From NCBI GenBank assembly GCA_003242605.1, contig QGUZ01000138.1, positions 1 through 12,202 of the forward strand: DNA of 12,202 nt. Reading direction: 5' to 3'. Below the pieces are notes generated by a model. It searched no databases and was not told the origin of the DNA. It saw nothing but the letters and a program-made list of their open reading frames with translations. This DNA comes from Actinomycetota bacterium. Lineage in GTDB: Bacteria; Actinomycetota; Actinomycetes; Streptosporangiales; Streptosporangiaceae. Positions 1-6,008 of this stretch are shown in pieces. The translations under genes and the position numbers were made by a program. The number at the start of each line of letters is the position of its first letter. The first letter of the stretch is position 1.

Positions 1-16
1 GGTGTGTGTTTGGGGG

Positions 17-39
17 GGCCTGGGCCCGGGCCTTTTTTT
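17..39 (+). terminator. Candidate intrinsic terminator at the window's left edge
   Basis: A GC-only self-complementary block (17-32, GGCC-TGGG-CCCG-GGCC) is followed directly by seven T residues (33-39). This is the classical layout of a Rho-independent terminator on the plus strand; the minus strand has no T run after the hairpin. It would end a plus-strand transcript entering from the left, whose gene is outside the window. The hairpin loop is tight and the region is rich in homopolymers, so the call is moderate. Confidence 0.45.
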
Positions 40-103
40 GGAACCGTGGGACAAGTTTGGGGTCTTTACTGGCGCCCGGGCACGGGTGTTGGAGGGCGGC
101 GGG

Positions 104-124
104 GGGGGCAAGGCTCTTGCCCCC
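104..124. repeat. GC-rich perfect hairpin
   Basis: The inverted repeat GGGGGCAAG / CTTGCCCCC forms a perfect 9-bp stem around a 3-nt loop (GCT, 113-115). No T tract follows on either strand, so it is not a standard intrinsic terminator. It could be a Rho-type or structure-only terminator, or part of an untranslated RNA. Confidence 0.4.
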
Positions 125-377
125 GCCCCGCCACACCTCGCCCATGCCGCCGGCCCCGAGCCGTTCGTCCAGGCGGTAGCGTCCCGCCAGGCTCGTCCCT
201 TGGGCCACCATGGTCCCCCGTACCCCCCTTGGTAGTGGTACGTCCTTTACACCCCAGACTTGACAACAAAGCAGATTCGTATCGCGACCAGGTCACGCCG
301 AGATCACAAGGATCCGGGACCCGCGGCGCGGGCGCGCACGCCCCCCGTGTGCGCGCCGAGCAATCAGGGTAGGACTT

Positions 378-425
378 TAAGATTGCGAGTCCCCCAAGAA
401 TCCCTGCGGGCAGGTTGCGACTCGC
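378..425 (+). promoter_or_regulatory. Possible -10 box followed by a hairpin
   Basis: TAAGAT (378-383) fits the actinobacterial -10 consensus TANNNT. Right after it, GCGAGTC (385-391) pairs with GACTCGC (419-425), and inside that loop CCTG (403-406) pairs with CAGG (411-414). A transcript starting near 390 would begin within this structure. No -35 of the TTGAC type sits at the usual distance, so this is a weak candidate for a small RNA or an alternative upstream promoter of the thioesterase gene. Confidence 0.2.
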
Positions 426-523
426 TCACGAATTCGGCCCGCCCGCCGGCCGCGTCGCAAGAATCACACTCCGGGTACGGCACGGCGGCACGGCCCGCCG
501 GGACGGCCGGGCGCGCCGCCGAG

Positions 524-529
524 TAGGGT
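524..529 (+). promoter_or_regulatory. -10 box of a probable leaderless promoter for the thioesterase gene
   Basis: TAGGGT matches TANNNT and ends exactly 7 nt before ATG 537, so the first transcribed base would be the A of the start codon. This arrangement is characteristic of leaderless actinobacterial genes, and the same geometry occurs before aroA and hisN in this window. It argues against the alternative GTG start at 528, which would lie inside the -10 box. Confidence 0.5.
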
Positions 530-536
530 GGCGGCC

Positions 537-917
537 ATGACCCTTGCCCCCGGCCTTCGCGCAACGGTTTCGATCGTCGTCGGCGACGCGGACACCGCCG
601 CCGAGGTGGGCAGCGGGGAGGTTCCCGTGCTCGCCACGCCGCGCCTGCTCGCCCTCGCCGAGGCCGCCACCGTGCGGGCGCTGCGGGACCGGCTCGCCCC
701 CGGCCAGACCTCGGTCGGCACCCGGGTGGAGCTGCACCACCGGGCGGCGAGCCCGGTGGGCGCGCCGGTGGAGGTCACCGCCGAGCTCACCGAGGTCGAC
801 GGGCGCCGTCTGGTGTTCGCGGTCACCGCGCGCCAGCGGGACCGGCTCGTCGCCGACGGCACCGTGGAGCGGTTCGTCGTCGACACCGAGCGGTTCCTCG
901 CCAAGCTGCGGGACTGA
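537..917 (+). CDS. FlK-like hot-dog fold thioesterase
   Basis: This 126-residue protein fits the hot-dog thioesterase family typified by fluoroacetyl-CoA thioesterase FlK, which hydrolyses acyl-CoA thioesters in the cytoplasm. Aligned by eye with the FlK sequence as I remember it, the spacing is identical with an offset of eight residues: Thr34, Glu42 and His68 match the FlK catalytic Thr42, Glu50 and His76, and Gly61 matches Gly69. The body 'TSVGTRVELHHRAASPVG' and the 'VVDTERFLAKLRD' tail also fit. The two lid phenylalanines of FlK (33 and 36) are Gly25 and Glu28 here, so fluoroacetyl-CoA specificity is not expected; the substrate is unknown. ATG 537 is chosen over GTG 528 because of the TANNNT box at 524-529. 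The gene is monocistronic and converges on the biotinyl carrier gene 11 bp away. Family call is strong, substrate open. Confidence 0.87.
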   Translation: MTLAPGLRATVSIVVGDADTAAEVGSGEVPVLATPRLLALAEAATVRALRDRLAPGQTSVGTRVELHHRAASPVGAPVEVTAELTEVDGRRLVFAVTARQRDRLVADGTVERFVVDTERFLAKLRD

Positions 918-928
918 AAGCGCGCCGG

Positions 929-1141
929 CTACTCGATGACGGCGATGAGGTCGCCCTCCTGGATCACGTCGCCCTCGGCCACCTTGATCTGGGCGACCGT
1001 GCCCGCGTCCTCGGCGAGCACCGGGATCTCCATCTTCATCGACTCCAGCAGCACGAGGGTGTCGCCCACGGCGACCCGGTCGCCCTCGGAGACGAGGATC
1101 TTGGCGACGTTCGCCACCATCTCGGCACGCACTTCGGCCAT
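929..1141 (-). CDS. Stand-alone biotinyl (biotin/lipoyl attachment) carrier protein, TB7.3-like
   Basis: This 70-residue protein is a single biotinyl domain. It carries the canonical attachment motif ESMKMEIP (33-40) with the modified lysine at Lys36, and glycine turns at Gly20, Gly26, Gly47, Gly57 and Gly63 as in a flattened beta-barrel. Length and sequence closely resemble Mycobacterium tuberculosis TB7.3 (Rv3221c) as recalled, which also lies next to the sigma-H/RshA genes. Such proteins could carry carboxyl groups for an acyl-CoA carboxylase, but no carboxylase subunit is encoded nearby and the partner is unknown. A strong GGAGGAG site (minus strand, 1147-1153) lies 5 nt before the ATG. 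The gene stands 167 bp from the HD-GYP-like gene upstream and may have its own promoter: TATGGT, minus strand, 1175-1180. A lipoyl rather than biotinyl role is unlikely given the Met-Lys-Met motif. Confidence 0.93.
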   Translation of the reverse strand: MAEVRAEMVANVAKILVSEGDRVAVGDTLVLLESMKMEIPVLAEDAGTVAQIKVAEGDVIQEGDLIAVIE

Positions 1142-1146
1142 GGACA

Positions 1147-1165
1147 CTCCTCCGATCACTATCGG
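1147..1165 (-). promoter_or_regulatory. Shine-Dalgarno site of the biotinyl carrier gene, partly within a small hairpin
   Basis: On the minus strand GGAGGAG (1147-1153) is ideally placed before the ATG at 1141. The perfect inverted repeat CCGAT-CACT-ATCGG (1152-1165) has one arm overlapping the first bases of the Shine-Dalgarno, so folding could partly mask it. The stem is only 5 bp and may be fortuitous. Confidence 0.4.
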
Positions 1166-1230
1166 CGAGTCACCACCATAGATCCGCCCGGCGTGCCGGA
1201 CCGTGCCCCGAATCCCATCAGTACGCAAAG

Positions 1231-1262
1231 CGTGGTCTGTAGGAAGCCCACAACAGACCGCG
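1231..1262 (-). terminator. Inverted repeat downstream of the HD-GYP-like gene, possible terminator
   Basis: GGTCTGT (1234-1240) and ACAGACC (1253-1259) form a 7-bp stem, extended by a wobble and two G-C pairs to 1231 and 1262, around a 12-nt loop. On the minus strand it lies about 45 bp after the stop codon of the 1309-2601 gene and is followed by a short TTT. The missing long T tract leaves open whether it ends transcription or serves as an operator for the biotinyl carrier gene. Confidence 0.35.
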
Positions 1263-1308
1263 TTCCGCCCGGTCCCGGCAGACCGGGCGTACCGGGCTCG
1301 CGGGGCCG

Positions 1309-2601
1309 CTAGCGCCGCCGCCGCCGGGCGACCACGGCCGCCATCGCCTCCACCACGACCGGGTCGTACTCCTCCCCGCTCCCGGCGCGCAGCCGCTCCA
1401 GCGCCGCGGCCGACCGGTTCCGGTCCGCCGACGCGCCGACGAGGTCGTCGTAGGCGTTCGCCACCTTGATGATCCGGCTCGCCGGCGGCACCTCGGGGCC
1501 GGGCGGGTCGCACTGCAACCGCACGATCTCGGCGACCCGGTCGAGCACGCCGGTCTTGCGGATCACCTCGGCGCCGAGCTCGGCGATCCGCCGGGCCTGC
1601 GCGGGCTCGGCGAACACGGTGGCGCCGCCCGGGATCGGGTCGGCGAGCGAGAGCTGCCCGATGTCGTGCATGAGCGCGGCGTACTCGAGCTCGAGCAGCT
1701 CCGCCTCGCACATGCCGAGCTCGCGGCCGACCGCCACGGCGAGCCGGCTCACCCGGCGGGAGTGGCCGTGGTCCACGTAGCCGCCGACCTCCGGCACCCG
1801 GGCGAGCGCGCGCACCGTCTGCAGGTAGGTCGCCCGGATGCCGGCGTACTTGCGGAACGCCACCTGGGTGACGAGCAGCGGCGCGGCGAACACGAGCAAC
1901 GCGACGAGCCCCATGCCGTGCGAGGCGAGCGCGAGCAGGGCGCCCGAGGTGCCCACCGCGGCGGCGAGCGGCCCGGTGATGCGCAGCTCGTCGCGGACCG
2001 CCACCCGCGGCGCGGTGCGCATGCGCTCGGCGCGGAGCACCGCGGCGACGAGCATGTCGGCGACGAGCGCCACGGCGGCGAACACGACCATCGCGGCGAG
2101 CACGAGCCACCACTGCCCGCCCGGCCGGCCGTGATCGGTGGAGGCCCACAGCACGTCGGCGAGCGGCCGGTACGCGAACGCCACCAGCGCGCCGGTGAGC
2201 AGCCGCCGGGCCATCGCCGCGGCCTGCGGCGGGCGGTTGACCGCGAGGTGCGGCAGCGCCCCGGCGATCATGCCGAGCGCCATCACCGCGACCACCTGGA
2301 GCGCGCCGTGGGCGGCCGGGCGCCCCTCCACGTCGAGCAGCATCGCGTAGCCGAGCGCCGCGGCCGTGGAGATCGGCGCGACCTCGCGGTTGCCCGGCAT
2401 CATCATCCGGGCGAGCTCGCCGAAGGCGATCAGCGCGCCGAACGCGAGCGCCACGTCCGGGTCGACCACCTCGGTGGCGGCCACGTGCCCGACGCTCACG
2501 ATCATCAGCGTCGCCGCGACGGTGAGCAGGATCGGGCACCACGGCGCCCGGGCGCGGTCACCGCTCCGCGGCAACCTGGATCGGCGTTGTCGGGTCGTCA
2601 T
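1309..2601 (-). CDS. Membrane protein with a degenerate HD-GYP domain
   Basis: This 430-residue protein has an N-terminal half of about seven hydrophobic stretches (roughly 22-246), then a cytoplasmic domain (about 255-425) that follows the HD-GYP pattern of its upstream neighbour but is eroded. Retained are the first histidine region HGHSRRVSRLA (278-288) and the HD pair (His312, Asp313 in MHDIGQLSL). Lost are the lysine of HDxGK (Gln316) and the whole HHE...DGxGYP block, replaced by RLQCDPPGPE (361-370), so only part of the metal site remains. HD-GYP domains normally hydrolyse cyclic di-GMP; this one is probably inactive and may act as a sensor or partner. The ATG at 2601 lies within the end of the upstream HD-GYP gene (44-bp overlap), implying translational coupling. 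The downstream start and exact membrane topology are uncertain. Confidence 0.85.
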   Translation of the reverse strand: MTTRQRRSRLPRSGDRARAPWCPILLTVAATLMIVSVGHVAATEVVDPDVALAFGALIAFGELARMMMPGNREVAPISTAAALGYAMLLDVEGRPAAHGALQVVAVMALGMIAGALPHLAVNRPPQAAAMARRLLTGALVAFAYRPLADVLWASTDHGRPGGQWWLVLAAMVVFAAVALVADMLVAAVLRAERMRTAPRVAVRDELRITGPLAAAVGTSGALLALASHGMGLVALLVFAAPLLVTQVAFRKYAGIRATYLQTVRALARVPEVGGYVDHGHSRRVSRLAVAVGRELGMCEAELLELEYAALMHDIGQLSLADPIPGGATVFAEPAQARRIAELGAEVIRKTGVLDRVAEIVRLQCDPPGPEVPPASRIIKVANAYDDLVGASADRNRSAAALERLRAGSGEEYDPVVVEAMAAVVARRRRR

Positions 2602-3928
2602 GGTCCTTCATCACGGTCTGGGGCTGTCCGGTGGGCGGGGCGGGCGGCCGGACCGGCGGGTCCCAGCCCCGGCGTCGCACGGCGGCGACGAACGCGTCGA
2701 CCATGACCGGGTCGAACTGGGTCCCGGCGTTCTTGCGCAGCTCCTCGAGCGCGACCTCGACCGGCTTGGCCCGGCGGTAGGAGCGGTCGGAGGTCATCGA
2801 GTCGAAGGCGTCCGCCACCGCGATGATGCGGGCGAACTCGGGGATCTCGTCGCCCGCCAGACCCATCGGGTATCCCCTGCCGTCGTGGCGCTCGTGGTGG
2901 TGCATGATGCCCGCGAACGCCTCGTCGAGGAAGTCGATGCCCTTGACGATCTCCAGGCCGCGCATCGGGTGGAGCTGGATCGCCGCGTACTCCTCCTCGG
3001 TGAGCGGGCCCTCCTTCTGCAGCACCTTGGTGGGCACGCCGAGCTTGCCCACGTCGTGCAGCATGCCCGCGTACCGGATCGCGCGCAGCCGCCGCGGCCC
3101 CATGCCGATCTCCTCGGCGATCATCGTCGCCGCCTTCGACACCCGGGTGCAGTGGCCCCGGGTGTAGTAGTCCTTGGTCTCCACCGCCTGGCAGAGCGCG
3201 GCCATCGTCGCCTCGTACGACCGCTCCTGGGCCCGGTACTGGCCGAACGCCCAGCGCGCGATGAACACCGGCACGAGCACGAGCACCGCGGCGAGCGACT
3301 GCACGCTCGCCCACAGCCCGACGATGAGCAATCCGAAGCTGGCGTAGCCGAGGTAGGAGACGAGGAAGCGCGCGGTGTCGCGGAGCTGCACCTGATCGCG
3401 GCGCACCACCGAGGCCAGGCGCAGCATCACCCCGATGAGCAGGATGTTGAGCGGCACGAACACGGCCGCGGCCGCCGCGTACGGCACGAGCAGGTCGGCG
3501 AACCGCTCCACCGGCAGCCCGTCGGGGCCGCCGGCGAGCCGGTAGACCACGCCGGCGGCGTACCCGCAGATCGCGAACTGGGCCCCGTTGAACAGCCGCT
3601 TCACCGGCGGCAGCCCGGGCCGCACGCTGAGCACGGCGACCGCCCCGACGAGCGCGGCGCCGAGCGGCCCCACGAGCACGACCGCGGCGAGCGCGGCGGA
3701 GAAGCTCACCGAGACCGCGGTCTGCTCGATGTTGAGCAGCGTCGGCGCCGATTCGCACACGAGGAACAGCAGCGCCAGCACGATGAGCGTGCGCCAGTCG
3801 GGCCAGTCCAGCCCGCCGGCGACCCCGCCCCCGACGACGAGGTCACGCCCGATCAGTGCCGCCGCCGCTGTGACCAGAACGACGATGTAGACCTTCGCAG
3901 GCCACGGCAGTTCACGCACAACGGCCAC
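2558..3928 (-). CDS. Membrane-bound HD-GYP domain protein, probable cyclic di-GMP phosphodiesterase
   Basis: This 456-residue protein has about six hydrophobic segments between residues 13 and 226, a short linker, and a complete HD-GYP domain (about 235-420). Visible motifs are RGHCTRVSKAA (258-268), HDVGKLGVP (291-299; His291, Asp292, Lys295), the ligand His320, HHHERHDGRGYP (343-354) and the family's C-terminal VADAFDSMTSDRSYR block (371-385). All expected metal ligands and the GYP triad are present, so hydrolysis of cyclic di-GMP or a related cyclic dinucleotide at the membrane is likely. A Pro-rich tail (423-440) follows. The start is uncertain: GTG 3928 has a weak ribosome-binding site, while GTG 3919 has GGGGTGG at a better distance. 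A TAGCCT box (minus strand, 3950-3955) could be its -10. It lies 97 bp after the epimerase gene. From memory, an HD-GYP gene also neighbours sigR-rsrA in Streptomyces. Confidence 0.92.
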   Translation of the reverse strand: MAVVRELPWPAKVYIVVLVTAAAALIGRDLVVGGGVAGGLDWPDWRTLIVLALLFLVCESAPTLLNIEQTAVSVSFSAALAAVVLVGPLGAALVGAVAVLSVRPGLPPVKRLFNGAQFAICGYAAGVVYRLAGGPDGLPVERFADLLVPYAAAAAVFVPLNILLIGVMLRLASVVRRDQVQLRDTARFLVSYLGYASFGLLIVGLWASVQSLAAVLVLVPVFIARWAFGQYRAQERSYEATMAALCQAVETKDYYTRGHCTRVSKAATMIAEEIGMGPRRLRAIRYAGMLHDVGKLGVPTKVLQKEGPLTEEEYAAIQLHPMRGLEIVKGIDFLDEAFAGIMHHHERHDGRGYPMGLAGDEIPEFARIIAVADAFDSMTSDRSYRRAKPVEVALEELRKNAGTQFDPVMVDAFVAAVRRRGWDPPVRPPAPPTGQPQTVMKDHDDPTTPIQVAAER

Positions 3929-4025
3929 CCCGGGTCGGATTTCGCCCTCAGGCTACAGAAATCGAAGGCATCCGGCCCGCGGCTCGACCAATCGCGTCTG
4001 ATATGTGACCTAAGTGAACGAATGA

Positions 4026-4979
4026 CTACGCACCGGAGGCGGCGCCGCGGCGGCGCCGGGCCCACTCGACCGTCGCCTTGAGCCCCACGGCGAGCTCGGT
4101 GCGCGGCTGCCAGCCCAGCCCCTCGTACGCCGGGGCGGGATCGACCGCCATCGCGGGCAGGTCGCCCAGCCGCGGCGGCGCGTACCCCGGCTCGTCCGGG
4201 GCCCCGGCCGCGGCGGCGACGAGGCTGTGCAGCTGGCGGTCGGTGGTCTGCACGCCGGTGCCGAGGTTGAACCGCCGCCCGTGGCCGCGTTCCCCGCAGG
4301 CGCGCACGAAGGCGTCGACGACGTCGTCCACGTAGATGTAGTCCCGGGTCTGCGTGCCGTCGCCGTACACCACGGTGGGCTTGCCGGACAGCAGCGCGTC
4401 GGTGAAGATCGCCACCACGCCGGCCTCGCCCTCCGGCGACTGGCGCGGGCCGTACACGTTCGACAGCACGAGCGTGGTGTACTGCAGGCCGTAGAGCGCG
4501 CTGAACGTGGCGAGGTACATCTCGCCGCTGACCTTGGCGGCGGCGTACGGCGAGCGCGGATCGACGGCCGCGCCGTCCGGCACCGGGAGCACCTTGGGCC
4601 GGCCGTACACCGCGACCGAGGAGGCGAACACCACCTTGCGGGTGCCCGCCCGGCGCGCCGCCTCGAGCAGGTTGACCGTGCCCTCGACGTTGACCCGGGC
4701 GTCGTGCACCGGCTCTGCGACGCTTCTGCGCACGCTGATCTGCGCGGCGAGGTGGCAGATCACCTCGGGCCGGAACCGCTCCACGACGCCGGTGAGCCCC
4801 GGGTCGGTCACGCTCATCTCGTGCAGCGCGAATCCGGCGTGCCCCGCCGCGTCGGCGAGGTTCTCCCGGTCGCCCGACGACAGGTCGTCGACGACCGCCA
4901 CCTCGTGGCCCTCGGCGAGCAGCCGATCGACGAGGTTGGATCCGATGAACCCTGCTCCCCCGGTAACCAGAACCCGCAT
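4026..4979 (-). CDS. NAD-dependent epimerase/dehydratase (GalE-like, extended SDR)
   Basis: This 317-residue cytoplasmic enzyme is an extended short-chain dehydrogenase acting on a nucleotide sugar. It has the Rossmann motif TGGAGFIGS (6-14), an acidic NAD ribose-binding pair Asp31-Asp32, the HLAAQ motif (76-80), catalytic Ser120-Ser121, and the catalytic Tyr145-x3-Lys149 in SPYAAAKVSGE. NVYGPRQ (174-180), TQTRDYIYVDDV (209-220) and FNLGTG (237-242) are typical of UDP-glucose 4-epimerase-like proteins. C4-epimerisation of UDP-glucose or a related UDP sugar is the likely reaction, but this family includes dehydratases and other epimerases and the substrate cannot be read from the sequence. The ATG at 4979 lacks a Shine-Dalgarno site. 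TAAGCT (minus strand, 4988-4993) ends 8 nt upstream, so translation may be leaderless, or the gene may follow rsrA (28 bp away) in one operon. Confidence 0.9.
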   Translation of the reverse strand: MRVLVTGGAGFIGSNLVDRLLAEGHEVAVVDDLSSGDRENLADAAGHAGFALHEMSVTDPGLTGVVERFRPEVICHLAAQISVRRSVAEPVHDARVNVEGTVNLLEAARRAGTRKVVFASSVAVYGRPKVLPVPDGAAVDPRSPYAAAKVSGEMYLATFSALYGLQYTTLVLSNVYGPRQSPEGEAGVVAIFTDALLSGKPTVVYGDGTQTRDYIYVDDVVDAFVRACGERGHGRRFNLGTGVQTTDRQLHSLVAAAAGAPDEPGYAPPRLGDLPAMAVDPAPAYEGLGWQPRTELAVGLKATVEWARRRRGAASGA

Positions 4980-4987
4980 AGGGGGCT

Positions 4988-4993
4988 AGCTTA
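4988..4993 (-). promoter_or_regulatory. Possible leaderless -10 box of the epimerase gene
   Basis: On the minus strand TAAGCT fits TANNNT and ends 8 nt before the ATG at 4979, which has no Shine-Dalgarno site. No clear -35 is visible at 17-18 nt. The element would let the epimerase gene be transcribed apart from sigR-rsrA. Confidence 0.3.
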
Positions 4994-5007
4994 CGGGGTC
5001 CGGGCCG

Positions 5008-5301
5008 TCACGGGGTCAGGCGCTCCGATTCGGCCGCCTCGACCATCTCCAGCCGAACCTGCTCGATCCGCGACATCACCCGCTCCCGCAGGTCCTCCGG
5101 AACCGGGTCGCAGCCGCAGTGCTTGGCCACGAGCCTCTTCACCATCTGGTCGAGCCCGTACTCCTTCAGGCACGGACCGCACTCGTCCAGGTGCTTGCGG
5201 ATGTCCCCGCACAACGACTCGTCGAGCTCCCCGTCGAGATAGGCGTAGAGCCGATCGAGCACGTCGGCGCAGTCGGTCTCGTGAGGGTTTCCGCAACTCA
5301 T
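5008..5301 (-). CDS. rsrA: Zinc-containing anti-sigma factor, RsrA family (thiol redox switch)
   Basis: This 97-residue protein is a ZAS-family anti-sigma factor. In Streptomyces, RsrA binds sigma-R under reducing conditions and releases it when disulfide stress oxidises its cysteines and expels zinc. The opening MSCGNPHETDC carries Cys3, His7 and Cys11; the zinc motif H-x3-C-x2-C is His37, Cys41 and Cys44 in HLDECGPC. Cys11 with Cys41/Cys44 are the known redox-active residues, and all are present. The later pair differs: S. coelicolor RsrA, as recalled, has Cys61-Cys62, while here it is His61-Cys62-Gly63-Cys64. The ATG overlaps the sigR stop by 4 bp (ATGA) and GGAGGA lies 6 nt upstream, so the two proteins are translationally coupled. 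Identity is secure from the motif and context. Confidence 0.95.
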   Translation of the reverse strand: MSCGNPHETDCADVLDRLYAYLDGELDESLCGDIRKHLDECGPCLKEYGLDQMVKRLVAKHCGCDPVPEDLRERVMSRIEQVRLEMVEAAESERLTP

Positions 5302-5981
5302 CGCCGGTCCTCCGATGGCACGAGTCCACGCTCGCGCGCATAGTCCTCAAGAAGCGCCCGCAGCTGGCGGCGTCCGCGATGCAGCCGCGACATCACGGTG
5401 CCGATCGGCGTACCCATGATCTCGGCGATTTCCTTGTACGGGAATCCCTCCACGTCGGCCAGGTAGACCGCGATGCGGAACTCCTCGGGCAGCGCGGCGA
5501 GCGCGTTCTTGACATCGCTGTCCGGCAGATGCTCCAGTGCCTCGATCTCGGCCGACTTCAGCCCGCTGGAGGTGTGCGACTCCGCCCGCGCGAGCTGCCA
5601 GTCCTCCACCTCCTCGGCGCCCGACTGCTTCGGCTCCCGCTGCTTCTTGCGGTAGGCGTTGATGAAGGTGTTGGTGAGGATGCGGTACAGCCAGGCCTTG
5701 AGGTTGGTGCCCTCCTGGAACTGGTGGAAGGAGGCGAAGGCCTTGGCGAAGGTCTCCTGGACGAGATCCTCCGCATCCGCGGGGTTACGGGTCATCCGGA
5801 GCGCTGCGGAGTACAGCTGGTCGAGGTAGGGCATCACGTCCCGCTCGAACCGATACTTGCGCTGCTCCAGCGTCTCCGTGGCTGCTCTGGAGACCGGACC
5901 CACCCCCTTAAGTCCGCCGTACCTTGCCGAGGATACCGGCTGGCACGCGGCGGGTCGGTCGGCGAGCGGGGCTACCGGCAT
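5298..5981 (-). CDS. sigR: ECF RNA polymerase sigma factor sigma-R (SigR/SigH family)
   Basis: This 227-residue ECF sigma factor is the thiol-oxidative-stress sigma-R/SigH type. Region 2 spans about residues 52-115, with RMTRNPADAEDLVQETFAKA and LKAWLYRILTNTFINAYRKK nearly as in Streptomyces SigR; region 4 spans about 155-212, with the helix-turn-helix around PYKEIAEIMGTPIGTVMSRL. ATG 5981 has AAGGAGG (5986-5992, minus strand) 4 nt upstream and a stop codon in frame just before it. A second possible start is GTG 5903 (codon 27), where MGPVS would match the remembered N terminus of the short S. coelicolor sigma-R; this would give a 201-residue form. In Streptomyces a long unstable isoform and a short stable one coexist. 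Downstream rsrA overlaps by 4 bp. A sigma-R-type promoter precedes the gene, indicating positive autoregulation. Confidence 0.96.
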   Translation of the reverse strand: MPVAPLADRPAACQPVSSARYGGLKGVGPVSRAATETLEQRKYRFERDVMPYLDQLYSAALRMTRNPADAEDLVQETFAKAFASFHQFQEGTNLKAWLYRILTNTFINAYRKKQREPKQSGAEEVEDWQLARAESHTSSGLKSAEIEALEHLPDSDVKNALAALPEEFRIAVYLADVEGFPYKEIAEIMGTPIGTVMSRLHRGRRQLRALLEDYARERGLVPSEDRR

Positions 5982-5985
5982 CAAA

Positions 5986-5992
5986 CCTCCTT
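5986..5992 (-). promoter_or_regulatory. Shine-Dalgarno site supporting the long SigR start
   Basis: AAGGAGG on the minus strand is a near-perfect anti-16S match located 4 nt before ATG 5981. It supports translation of the longer SigR form from the promoter at 6009-6037. The neighbouring TTG at 5984 is too close to it to be the start. Confidence 0.7.
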
Positions 5993-6008
5993 ATCCTTAC
6001 GCCGAGCA

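Larger units (their letters stand above)
1..523. other. Intergenic region of about 520 bp without a supported gene
   Basis: No frame here has actinobacterial codon bias together with a ribosome-binding site or a recognisable domain. The open frames encode Pro/Gly/Arg-rich low-complexity peptides expected from GC-rich non-coding DNA. Visible structure: long homopolymers in the first 125 bases (G7, T7, G8), a 9-bp hairpin with a 3-nt loop at 104-124, a short palindrome ACCATGGT near 206-213, a perfect TTGACA at 260-265 with no good -10 partner, a TAAGAT box at 378-383, and a hairpin at 385-425. No tRNA, rRNA or known riboswitch core was recognised. Confidence 0.6.

Noticed and set aside
260..265. 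Perfect TTGACA -35 box
   Set aside because: No acceptable -10 lies 16-18 bp downstream on the plus strand.
4..372. Open frame of 122 codons at the left edge
   Set aside because: Pro/Gly/Arg-rich, no ribosome-binding site, no domain, and it runs through hairpins and homopolymers.
929..2542. Very long minus-strand frame ending in the biotinyl domain
   Set aside because: Its first three quarters are an Arg/Ala-rich shadow of the HD-GYP-like gene in another frame; the biotinyl gene has its own ATG at 1141 with a strong ribosome site, so this is not a fusion.
2366..4081. 571-codon plus-strand frame opposite the HD-GYP genes
   Set aside because: His/Arg/Glu-rich low-complexity sequence typical of an antisense shadow in GC-rich DNA; the minus strand has clear domains.
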